From: Helichrysum umbraculigerum
Lineage: Eukaryota > Streptophyta > Magnoliopsida > Asterales > Asteraceae
Direction of reading: 5' to 3'
Assembly: GCA_949592205.1 (NCBI GenBank)
Contig: CATIUR010000004.1
Coordinates: 98,416,337 to 98,480,336, forward strand
DNA: 64,000 nt
Below, piece after piece: positions 46,745-57,900 of the stretch. The number at the start of each line of letters is the position of its first letter. Positions within the stretch are counted from its first letter, which is position 1. Made by a program: the position numbers and the translations under genes. The notes beneath the pieces are model-generated. The model searched no databases. It had not been told where the DNA came from and worked only from the letters and a program-made list of their open reading frames with translations.

Positions 46745-47326
46745 TGTAAGTCCCCTAGTTTTAGGATCGATAACTTCGTTATCTGTAGTATTAAGGTGCG
46801 GAATCCCTCAATACGGTGTTATCTTACTAACAACGAATATGTTCGAATTGCGTTTTAATAAATCTTAACTTTAAACGATGAATCGTCAAAGCCTAGCCGT
46901 AGGTTTCAGTTTTTCTCTGGTTTGATGAATTCGCAGATCTGATAATATGGCAAAAGTGTTAAGGTTTTTCACGATTGAAAAACATTTTATATTTTGTCTC
47001 GGCTCGGCTCGCATGGGCCTGAGAGTTCGGTCCAACTCGCAGCCCAAGTCAGCCCAGTGACTCGGCTCGCCAAACTCAATCTACGCGAGTTCAGATCTCA
47101 CCTCACAGCTCGACTCGCTGCGACCTGAGATCTCGACTCGCTACGCATCAAACGTCTATTATTTATTTTGTATTTAATTATTCGTCTAACTTAACAAAAC
47201 AATATGTTTAACGAATATCACTAACAAAACAAATATTCTTTTACAAATCCAAACCAATATACAAGAATAATAATTACACTAGTCCTATTTCAAGCTAGAT
47301 CTGTTGTCACACTCTATGTCCCAACA
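46745..47326 (-). repeat. SIRE 5' LTR
   Basis: 582 bp, differing from the 3' LTR at two visible positions (AATAAATCTT versus AATAAAGCTT; CTCGCTGCG versus CTCGCTACG). It carries the same ACTCGC-rich segment, here at about 46998-47148. Confidence 0.93.
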
Positions 47327-47331
47327 AGAAT

Positions 47332-47912
47332 CAATCAATCAAGTAGGGTTTATTTGTATCATGTAATATCAATATCACCATTCAATTTCAAATAGTATAT
47401 CAATTCATACTCATATCATTGCTACCTAAATTTCAACCAAAACCAAGTTCAATGATAATTGAGCAAGAATACTTACACTCAAGTGAAAAGGAACAAGATG
47501 ATGATGAAGATGCCAAAATCAAATCAAATTCAAAACCACACTTCAATTTCTTGTTTATAGTTCTTAATATGCTTGTAGTAGGTGCACTAGAGGGAAAGAA
47601 AGGAATTTTGGGAAAGTTTAGGAAGTGAAGTCGGTTCACTCATCAAGCCGACATAACATTTAATTAATTTAAGTCCCCTTCTAAATCTATTGTCGGGAAC
47701 CTAATATCATATTGCGAGAACAACTATTTTATTTTACTGTCAACTGTAACAGTTTAAAACAAGTAATATTTCACTATTCACAATAAGTCAATTGACCTAT
47801 TTACTTAAGTTTCATAATCAACAAATAATATCAAATAATTTCTAACACATTTAAATAATTAAATAATCAATTTAAGGTAAGAAATTACCAGACCAGTAAG
47901 GAGGATGTTACA
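47332..47912 (-). mobile_element. Gypsy 5' LTR, 5' portion
   Basis: The outer end reads GGATGTTACA at 47912, giving a minus-strand start TGTAACATCC. It continues on the other side of the SIRE element at 33891. The adjacent host base run is TGTGG; no matching duplication was found because the other end of the gypsy element is lost. Confidence 0.75.
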
Positions 47913-48177
47913 TGTGGTTCTTTTTAACGGAGAGTTAACGATTGTTAGTCTAAAGGACTATAAGCGTAACAAGTTTCATAATAAAGGATGATTAGTGTAA
48001 TTAAATTTTGTAAAGGACTGCCAGTAAAATCTGAGGTAAATATAAAGGACGATTTATGTAATTTTCTAAAAAAAAAATGAATGATTAGAAAAGAAGAGTA
48101 GAGTTCAAATGAGTTTATCAATTTTGAGTGAGAATAGGAGAATCAATCTCAGCCGCTCATTTTCATCAAATACACAT

Positions 48178-48766
48178 TTCCTCCACATTTTTGAAACTCA
48201 AATTTCTCACAAACGGTAAGTCGAAAAATCATGAAAATTGCACCATAAAATTCAGCGTTTTCTCCAATTCGATTTGCCGTCCCTCAAGGCATACTTTTGA
48301 CAACTTTTTTTTTCCATTTGTTGGTGGGTTTTACAAATTAGTAACACATGTGTTAGTGGTTGGTTGTACATTTGATTTGTGGTTAGTGTTAGGGCTTAGG
48401 GCTAGGGTTTATGATTTAGGGTTAGGGTTTAGCAGGGTTTAGTATAATTTAGGGTTTAGAGTTTTGTAAAACGTTTAGGGTTTAGGGTTTGGGGTTTAGG
48501 GGTTTGGGCTGGGGGTTTGGGGTTGGCGAAACCCTAAACCCCCAACCCTAACCCATATACCCCAAATCTTAAACCCTAAACGCAACACTTTAACACATGT
48601 GTTAGTAAATGTGAAACCCACCAAAAAAGTTGAAAAAAAAAAACTCGTCGAAAGTATGCCTTAAGGGACGGCAAATCAAAGAGGAGAAAACGCTGAATTT
48701 AATGGTGCAATTTTCATAATTTTTCGATTTGTCATTTGTGAGATAATTGATGTTGGAGGTAAATAG
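48178..48766. repeat. Foldback element with telomere-like repeats in the centre
   Basis: Arms of about 180 bp (about 48178-48365 and 48590-48766) are inverted copies. Shared landmarks are GATTTGCCGTCCCT, GGCATACTTT, GGTGGGTTT and TAACACATGTGTTA. Between them TTTAGGG-type repeats (48380-48530) turn into CCCTAAA-type repeats (48531-48585), so the centre is itself an inverted telomere-like block. It lies about 0.4 kb upstream of the likely BET1-like leader exon. Confidence 0.8.
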
Positions 48767-49079
48767 ATTTTGTTCATTTGAAACATTCTCTTTGTACACA
48801 TGATACGATATCATTGGTTCCCTCGTTATCACATAAATTTACTATTACTATTGTCATTTGAACCCCACCCATTTAATCTTTCAAGATTAAAAACCGCTAT
48901 TTACCTAAAAAAAGAAACTTATTGAAAAACTTTTATAACCTGTTTTCCAAGAACTTTAAATCAACGCGAATTCTCGTTCTGTCTGGCCGAAATCTCTTGA
49001 TCGTCTGTTGGTTGTATCCTTGTACGGGCTTGTATTGCAGTTGCAGGCTCACTCCCCCGAGTCACCCTTGCTTAATGAT

Positions 49080-50882
49080 AATCATATGAACAAACATCGA
49101 TAAAAAAACCATCATTTTTCTCTTGAAATCATCGAATCAGATCTGTGCAGCTGATTCGGATCACGGATATTATCGGTAAGTTTTCATTCTCCGTGTTCAT
49201 TTTATGGAATTAATTGCTTCCTTTGATGTAATTCCGAGATGAATCCGTTTCCTATGCTTCAGCTGTATGTTTTTTCATTGAACCGTATGAATAGCTTTTT
49301 TCCTTTAATTCGTTGGTTAAATGATTACTCATATATAATAGTTTGTAATATTTGTCAGATTAGGGTTTGAGGTAGAGAATTGTTATGCAAAGCAATAACT
49401 GTAGAGGATAGAATCATTATTATTATTATTTATATAAGTTTCACAGTTTATAGTTTGCAGTATTTGTTAACTTTAGGGTTTGAGGTAGAGAATTGTTATA
49501 AAAAGCAATTATTGTAGAGGATTGAATTATTATTATTATTATTGTTCAAGTTTGATAGTTTATAGTTTGCAGTATTTGTTAACTTTAGGGTCTGAGGTAG
49601 AGAATTGTTGATTGTAGAGGATTGAATTATTATTACTGTTCGAGCTTCATTTAATGTCAGTCATTTTAAATGTGATCGTATGCTCAAGATCATAAAGCAT
49701 ACTAGCTTGTTTGTTTCCTGAATTCTTATAACGATTCCGCACCTTGTAGCTTATGTTACTGTAAGATAATTGATAATAGAAACAAATTAGGATGATTGTG
49801 TAAATTTGAATTGTTAGTTCGGAGTGTCATCTAGGTTCGGGCCTCATTTAGCTTTAGTGCTGGAATTATTTCTAGGTTTTGTATGGAAGACAATTAGGGG
49901 GCGTTTAGTTACGCCTGCAGGGGTGTAGGGACGTAAGTTACATGGTAGAAGCAATTTTAATGATACTAGCATCGACCCGCACGATGTAGCTAGACGGTAA
50001 CAATACCGATGAAATATGTCAATTTATAAAGGATTGTAAATATTTTGTAAGAAAACCATCACCTTGATTTTACTTCTAGAATCAATAATAATGAGAAGTT
50101 AGTAGAAAAAATCTCTTTTTATTAAAATACAACACATATATTCATTTATCACACAGTTAAATATTATTTGACATATTTTATTATTTCTATAATCACAAAT
50201 GTTTATGTATGGAACATATTGCATGTTATTTAATATGTAAATGTTGATTTCAATTCATAGATTTTTTTCAAATTTAGCTATGGGTAATTTTGTTCTTTAT
50301 GTTGTAAGTAGGGGTAACTTTGTCATTTCCGATCTTTAAAAATGTAAGTCACTAAAGAAATGTGCTAAACAATTTATAAGGGAGAATGAGAATGATTATG
50401 TTTTAACGAAGTTATGTGAGGGATAAAGATAAATAGTGGACAGCAAAAACATAAGACAAAATATATAAAGTGATCCCATAACTTTATTGATTTTTACGCT
50501 TACTTTTAGTTCTATACTGTCAGCATACATTACTGATATGTACTTTTAACAGTGTTAACTGGGCATTGATAGAGAGAAAGAGAGGCAGTAGACCACAAAA
50601 ACATAAGGCATAATATATTAATGATTTTTCATGATTTTTACATGTGCATACACCTAAACATCATATCTAATTAAATATTAGATTCTTAAAGCCATATTAA
50701 TATGCATCAATCTACTCCATTTATTTTAAATGTAATGTATTTTCTAATTTAGTTGATTATTGTAAGCTTATAAACTATACAGTACCAAGTGAGAGACATA
50801 ATTTTCTTATAGCACACTGATATCATTTAATTATTTGTTCAGGGATCCTCTGTTAGTACAATCTCTCATATCTCGTTGTTCA
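49080..50882 (+). promoter_or_regulatory. BET1-like gene leader exon and 5' UTR intron
   Basis: A leader exon (about 49080-49175) ends GATATTATCG and is followed by a GTAAGT donor at 49176. The acceptor TTTGTTCAG ends at 50842 and the second exon carries the ATG at 50883. The intron (49176-50842) is AT-rich and contains the 112-bp tandem repeat. Confidence 0.65.
49361..49640. repeat. 112-bp tandem repeat in the leader intron
   Basis: Three direct copies starting TAGGGTYTGAGGTAGAGAAT at 49361, 49474 and 49586, each followed by TGTAGAGGATWGAATYATTA and an ATT run. The third copy is shortened. Confidence 0.85.
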
Positions 50883-53820
50883 ATGGCATCCAGTTCTAAC
50901 AGAGGTGGTGGGCACTATGGTGCTGCTCCATATAGATCGAGGTAGTTATTTTTTATGACGTTTGTTTGTCAATAATTTAATAATAATAGCTAAACAAAGC
51001 TGAATTGCCTCTAACAGTATAAATAAATACAGAAGAATATATCTGTATGTTTCTACTTGATGATTTGTGCACAAACCTAATTTTCTACTTGCAATTTTGT
51101 CACAAGCCCGTGATTATTATATTAACCAAGTAAGAATGTGGAAAACTTTGCATAATGTTCAAAGAGAAGGGCTTAGCACCAGACAAGGGACTGGTTCTGA
51201 TGAAATTCAACTGCGCATTGATCCAATGCATGCAGATCTGGATGATGAGATCAGTGGCCTCCGAAAGCAAGTTAGACAGTTGAAGAATGTAAGTAACATA
51301 TTCTAAATTGTGTCAGTTTCTTGCATTATATAACCCCACATTATCTTCTAATCATTTAAGAAGTAAGATCATACTGTTTCGACAACAAGACCATCTTATT
51401 TATATAATTCGAAAGAACTTGTTTACTTCGTATTAATTTAAGAAAAGTTAGTCGATCCCGTATCATTAGTCTAGTACATTCGGTCATGGTTGATGGCCAC
51501 TTCATATGTTTGAATGGCGTCGGTTCCGCGGTTATTTTTGTGTGTGTGTGTGGGTGTGTGCACTTTATAAATGATCAATTTGTGATCTCAACAGAAGGAA
51601 TGCAGGCATCATTATATGGATTAATAAGTTTGATAAACCACGTGTTGTTCATTAGCCTTGCCCTTGAGCCTTCAATAAGGGGTGTAAATGGATGTTAAGT
51701 GCATTGGATACACAATCATCAGTATGTATTCAAGATGTAAAATCTTATTCACATCCTTGTCTGATGTATATTCAATAAATTTTAAAATTCCATGTCCGTA
51801 TTTTCTAAATCTTAATAGATTTGTATATTTATGTAGCAAAATAAGTATTGAAAAAATATAAAGATTTAAATAATGTACCTGTAAATTCATAAATGATCAT
51901 AGCATAATAAATATAATTATAATTTATAAATAATCTACCAGTAAATTCATAAATGATCATAGCATATGAAACATAATTTACCAACACAATCATACTTAAC
52001 TTAATGACAAAAACATAAGTTACTAAACAATGTTCACATATGACATCCAGATTTGAGAGTTTAGGTCTTAATGTTACACTGATTAGACATATTAAAATAA
52101 GACAAACTGAATGCTGAGTTGGTAAAAAGTTAGCTTTGGCCAAGTATGGGTATCAAACTAAGGGAACTTAATGCAAGTGTCCTATTCCCAACGTTTGATA
52201 TATCTTGGAAATATGGAAAACTTACACTCGATATGTTAATGAACTTCATTATGCATTTTTGGTTGTAATTATGTATTAGTGAACTTGCGGTTGCTAATTC
52301 TTTTACAATTATTGTTATCTCTTCTAATTGTTGATTGGATCTTGCCAACTCTATGTTTTCCGCTGCACAAGTATATTTGTTGATAAATTCTTTTAAATGT
52401 AGATTTCAGATTTCTTATATTGGTCTATTGCTCTGTGAGTGCTTATTCTATTGTTGCATTACAGGTAGCCTCAGAGATCGAGTCAGAGGCCAAAGATCAG
52501 AATGAGTTTATCAATCAGCTGGTATGACATCAACTCTATGCTTCTTAATTTATATGGTGCATAATAATGCCTTGTCACGATAATTTTGAATAGTCGGCCA
52601 ATATTCTCAATAATCGTATGTTTGTGATTAGAGCTTATGAATAATTGATGTTAACTTCAGTATGCTACATGCAAAATATTATAGAACAGACTAGAAGTAG
52701 GATCAGGATGTCGATTTTGATAACATACCCCAAGTAGAAGGTTGCAATAAACTTCAAATCAACTATAACCATTGTGAGAAGTTATTAGCTATCTACTGTC
52801 AAGGACCTATAATGCCTATAGCTGCCTGTAGTATGTGGTAGATGCCACTTGTAGGTGGTTCACAAAATATAGATTACATCTAACTGGGCTGTGTAAGCTC
52901 ATATAGGCCTTGACAGTCAAAGTGTCAACCAAACTGATTAGATAATGAGCTCTTATGGGCTGGGTGTTCCCTGAGTTAGAAGAATGTATAATAGAGGTTG
53001 CAATTTTGACACATCCATCTAAGAAACGGTCAATTTGGGTTGTATATTATCTCAAACGAGTAAAATTCAATTCTCAGCTAATATAAAACTGGGTCAAATG
53101 AGTGGGAAATCACCAAAAGTGTTTTAGGTGCATTTAAATTTCCTTAATAAAGCTCCAATGCTCATTTTTTAATTCGTTAACTATTTATCAAGTTCAGAAA
53201 AGATGTCAATGGATGGCCAAAATTTGAGTCGTTTGAGCTTGTTTACATGATTTTTAGACATTCAAACTTGACATGTTACCTATAAATATAGTTAATGTTC
53301 ATATTATAGACAAACTAAAGTTTGAACCCACAAATTGCCTTGTAAATTATATAACTTATATAAAATGTTTGTTTGTGGACGGGTCAAATGTTTAAATGTG
53401 AACGAAAAATATATTGTAAATTCAATGGTAACTTTGGGGTTTTTCAGGACCTTTTCTTATTTTAACTATCTACATCAATGAAAAACCATGTAATTTAGAA
53501 AGTTGGTCTTTTGTGGTTCTCGTTTGAACCCTTCACTAATATTGTTGTTGTCATCATAATTAAGACATTAGATTTAAAATGACTCGTCTAAACCTGAGAT
53601 TGTTTTGATCCCAAACTGCCAAAGATGTTAATGAGTGTGTTTATATCCAAATCTGCAGCAAATGACACTTATCAAAGCTCAAGCAGGAGTCAAGAATAAC
53701 ATGCGGAAATTAAACAAGAGTATCATCCAGTCTGGTTCAAGCCATGTTTTGCATGTTGTCCTCTTTGCCCTGTTTTGCCTCTTTCTTGTTTACATCTGGT
53801 CCAAGTTTTCAAGGAGATGA
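50883..53820 (+). CDS. BET1-like Qc-SNARE
   Basis: Small tail-anchored SNARE for ER-Golgi vesicle fusion. It matches the Arabidopsis Bet1-like protein I know as At4g14600. Four exons: 50883-50941, 51165-51288, 52465-52521 and 53659-53820, all GT-AG and in phase, giving 133 residues. The N-terminus is Ser/Gly-rich (MASSSNRGGGHYGAAPYRSR). The SNARE helix spans about 35-105 (ADLDDEISGLRKQVRQLK, LIKAQAGVKNNMRKLN). A single C-terminal membrane anchor, about 109-127 (HVLHVVLFALFCLFLVYIW), is followed by the basic tail SKFSRR. Length and layout are normal for the family and there are no breaks. The third intron (52522-53658) is over 1.1 kb. The gene converges with the FGGY kinase gene. Confidence 0.94.
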
Positions 53821-54959
53821 TGATACAAGGTATATTCTGTAAGAGAAGAATATGTATTTGAAGAGATCATCAGATGCTAACCATCCTGATGTCGCATGTA
53901 GGAGACTAGGAGTCGTCAGATCATCATGTTGACCTAAGCATCAGAGCATACACTTCAACGGAATCATATCATGCTAACCAATCTTATGTACTTCATAATA
54001 TATCTAGCAAAACCGGTGTATCACAGTGACATTTTTTACATTGGGAAGAAATCTGTCAAGGTAGGCTTTTGCCAGCTGCATACATTTTTTATTTACACAT
54101 ATAAAATTGCCAATCAAATCTTACCGATCTTAACAATGTGGCGCTTGATTGTCGTTTAGTTTTTAAACATGAGATAGTATATAATTTACCTTTTGATGAG
54201 AAAGTATTACTTGCCTAGTTGCCTCACATTCTCAAACTTGATAATTGGTAATTAACTTGTCCATATAACACACTACGCATTACATGAAAATAAACAATAT
54301 TAAACTCTTGGAGATATCACTTACTCAATGCTGTTTCTTTTCCTGAGTCAGATCAAGTAAAATGCATCATCGATACATTAACACAATTCATGATCAACGT
54401 AAAGTGAAATGGATTGTAGATAGTGAAGTTAAAGTCAACGGTTAACATGCTTTGCAAAGGTTAATAGAGGTGACGTTTGCTCTCGAATTGGACTAGTCGG
54501 CACACACAACCGTGTTAAGAAATTCTCACATGAGAAATTGCAACTGCAACCAAGCCATGAACTTCATCTTTTAAACAAGACAAAGAAAGAAATCCACTTA
54601 TGCCATAACCTGAGAAACCCTATAAACCCTACGTTTCAGAACAGTCATTTTTTCCCTAATAAGATTGTCGATCTCTAGTTCGGCCATGGATTAAGCTTTA
54701 ATCACCCCAATCAAAGCCCAACCACATTATATCGTGTGTTCTTTATTTTATCATTTACTTTGTCTTGTCGTTGTTTGTTCATTATTATTTCCACTTGCGT
54801 TTGCCTGTTAGATTCCTGAATCATCCCCAAAAACTACACTAGATAAGACAAGGGTAGATGTATTCATATATGATTATGTAAGGAGTTAATGGACAAAATA
54901 TTACTTTCTTCGTTACGAAAGATGGAATAAGAATGTATTTCCGGTAAGTCGCTTTATCG
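53821..54959. other. Convergent intergenic region, no gene recognised
   Basis: It holds the 3' UTRs of the BET1-like (plus) and FGGY (minus) genes and AT-rich spacer. No exon, RNA gene or transposon end was seen. Confidence 0.5.
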
Positions 54960-57900
54960 CTATTGGGTTCCCTTCAATGCCAATAAAGCAGCTCCGTAAG
55001 CCGCTTCTGTTTGAAGTGCTCGACTCACGGGTAAACCAAGTACCCTCTCTCGAATCTTTGTCCATTTATCATTTTTGGATCCTCCACCCGCTGTAAACAC
55101 TTCATCAGCTTCAGTAGCTCCTAGATCCTTCAATAATGCATATCCTTTTGCCTAAGAAACAAACACAAAACATTTAAATCAACGTCTGTAAATGTCAAAA
55201 CTCAGATTAATATGTCAATACTAAAAAAAAAACAGAAAGCTGAGAAACAACTTCTTTTTACCTCAATTCGTGCTATGGATTCAAGAATTCCATGCAAGTA
55301 TGCTACATCGCATTCTGGTCGAGGACCCAACCTATAATGTGAAATACGATATCAGAGTATGATCGGTTACACAAGTGTTTCTATTTTTGGAGAGTGAAAG
55401 TAATTCATGCACTTTTGTAGTTAAGGGGTTTTTTTGGATAATGTGATATGCGTTCTGAATGTGGTTATACAATTCAATAATCACATTCAGACCTTGGTGC
55501 CATCTTAGGATCGGCTATTGGAAACCTCTCACCCTCTGCGGGTAATGGATAATAATCCAATGATGAAGCTTCCATCGGATTTATCTGCAAACTCAGTTTT
55601 TCCAATTGATTATCAGAAAAAAGTTGTCGGAGAACTGCTCCACCAGTGTTTGAGGCACCTCCAACGAGCCATTTGTCATCAAGACGATGACTGTACACCC
55701 CGAATCGTGCATCTTCTATCCTTGTGGTACTCAAGAGTTTTATTGCGAGTGTTGAACCCAACGATGTCACCTATATATTTACAAGCTTTTGGAGATCAGT
55801 CCAGAAACAATTAATATTATACAATCATGTTTGGGTCTTGTTCTAATAATAACATAAAACTGATGACCCGCAAAATAAATGGTGATTAAAAGTTTATAAA
55901 CATATTACCGCCTTCCCAGGTTTAGTAGCTCGGGCTGCAAGAAATGCAGCTATACTATCTGTGGTTCCCGTGCTCACAACACAATCGTCAGGAAAACCTG
56001 TAGACGAATTCAAGGCAATATAAAGAATAGTTCAGTTTTACTGATATTATGTAGTTTACGAGTTTTAGATAAATGTTTGAATTTAACATGGAACTTTGTA
56101 AACCTAAAGCAATAGCACAGCATCAAGAACTCTTCCTCTCTTAGTAACAGCATTCCACGTATAGGTAACTCTTCAGTTTTTTTGCTCAAAAAAAAAAAAA
56201 AAAATCTTCAGTTTTGATTTTTCTTTTGAAACTCTTGAATAAATTTGTCACACCAGAAAATGTATATTTTTTTTTATTCAAAATGACTTCTTTATTCATA
56301 ATAATCATTACTAATTATCGGAAATATTGGTTTTGACCCCTCATACTTTGTGTCCTCTTTGGAAGATTTTCTATCCACATTCCACAGTAATAGTGATTTC
56401 AACAATTTGCCCTTATTAAAATCATATAATTGGCTCAAATAAAGAAAAAAATTGTCCAAAAGGATTACTAGTTGGCAGAAGATGACTGGAACAAAAAGTA
56501 CATTGACAACATTACGAACTCTTTTGTAGCAATATACGTAAACTTGATATCATAGTGGTCATAAAAACTTTCTGTTTCATAGAGGACAAAATATACCAAG
56601 TTTTGTTCTTATGTCCTCTTTGAGGGTACCGACTATAGTTCCCGGAGCTTGGATGGATGGTAGAAAATGTGAATACGGCTGAGATTTTAGCCATGGTGGA
56701 TATGACTCGAGTTCAGGATCATAACCTACCTGTGCAACAAAATTACAGAACCCTTTTAGAGGATTAATTAAAGAACATTCACCTATCATGTATTCACGTT
56801 AGTTTAAACAAATTATTTGCATTTATAAGTATTTAAATTCCTATGAAAATGAGTGACATCATTTAACTTCATAACAAATATGGCAAAAGAATATGTGCTT
56901 GCATCCGATTTGTAATGAATTTCATATCAAGATGTCAAAATACTCCGTTTGATCTCAAAAGTTAACTCTGTTTATAGACTATAAAATCATACCTTTTAAG
57001 GTCAAGCATACTACTTTAAATTTGGAAATATAAACTTGATACAAGAGTCTTTATGTAAAATATCTGAAACTACATTTAACGTTTTAATTCGACGAACAAG
57101 GAAGCTGTGGTGCTAAATTTGATAAAAATCCAAAACAAGATTTCAGAAATAGTCCATATGATCTTAGAAGTCAAACTGAACCTTTTCAAAGTAGAAGAAT
57201 CATACCTTCAACGCGTTATTGTAGTCAGACACTCCAATCTTACCATGGAGAAGCCACAAAAGCCAATCAGCTTGATGCATTAGCACTGCTGAATCTTTGC
57301 TCGAATCACTCGAGGTCCACCATGAAACGAGCTTGCATAAGGTCGAAGAACCCGAGCATACTGTGTGATTTGGAGGTGCTATGGATGTTACAACAGGTAA
57401 CGCATCAGGACAACTCTCGTTATATAGTAACGGTCTTGTTAAAGGTTCTCCTGTTTTGCTGCAGATATATAAGAAAAAGTATATAATTTGACTTTCAAAG
57501 TCAAACAGAGTTATATTAACCATTAGACCTGTTCGTGACTTCTTCACACTTGTGAATGTTGCTAGGTTCTAATCCACATATAGTTTGAGGAAATCGTTTG
57601 ACTATTTTTTAAATGTCTGAAAACATCCTTCAGTAGCAGTATATACTACTTCCCTAAAAAAACGACTGTTCATGGAAACATTGGGAATTTACACCTTGTG
57701 TTTTGCAAGTCTATAATGAATACCAACCTCATGGGTTTCTGTCATATCATGTGATATTTTGTTGTGGCTAAGTTTTAGTAAATCATATAATCTACAACAA
57801 AAGTAAGTCCTTAAAAATAAAAATAAATGAATTAGACACATTAGTACCTGTCTAAAATCAGAGTAGTTGCAGAAGTTCCATCTATAGAGATGGAAGTGAT

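Larger units (their letters stand above)
33892..47326 (-). mobile_element. Full-length Ty1/copia element, SIRE/Maximus type
   Basis: 13.4 kb. LTRs of 582 bp at 33892-34473 and 46745-47326, TG...CA ends, flanked by AGAAT at 33887-33891 and 47327-47331. I count two substitutions between the LTRs. Order on the minus strand: 5' LTR, tRNA-iMet primer-binding site, leader, gag, protease-integrase-RT-RNase H, about 2.4 kb non-coding, a third gene, polypurine tract, 3' LTR. Copia gene order (integrase before RT), a large gag and extra coding capacity after pol are hallmarks of Sireviruses. It lies inside the gypsy 5' LTR. Confidence 0.95.

Noticed and set aside
48128..48442. Open frame of about 100 codons across the telomere-like foldback
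   Set aside because: It arises from inverted-repeat and TTTAGGG-type sequence, shows no protein-like conservation and is not repeated in frame in the other arm.
49895..49950. GGGGGCGTTTAGTTACGCCTGC as the end of another MITE in the BET1-like leader intron
   Set aside because: It resembles a GGGCGTTT-type terminus, but I found no inverted partner or target duplication within the intron.
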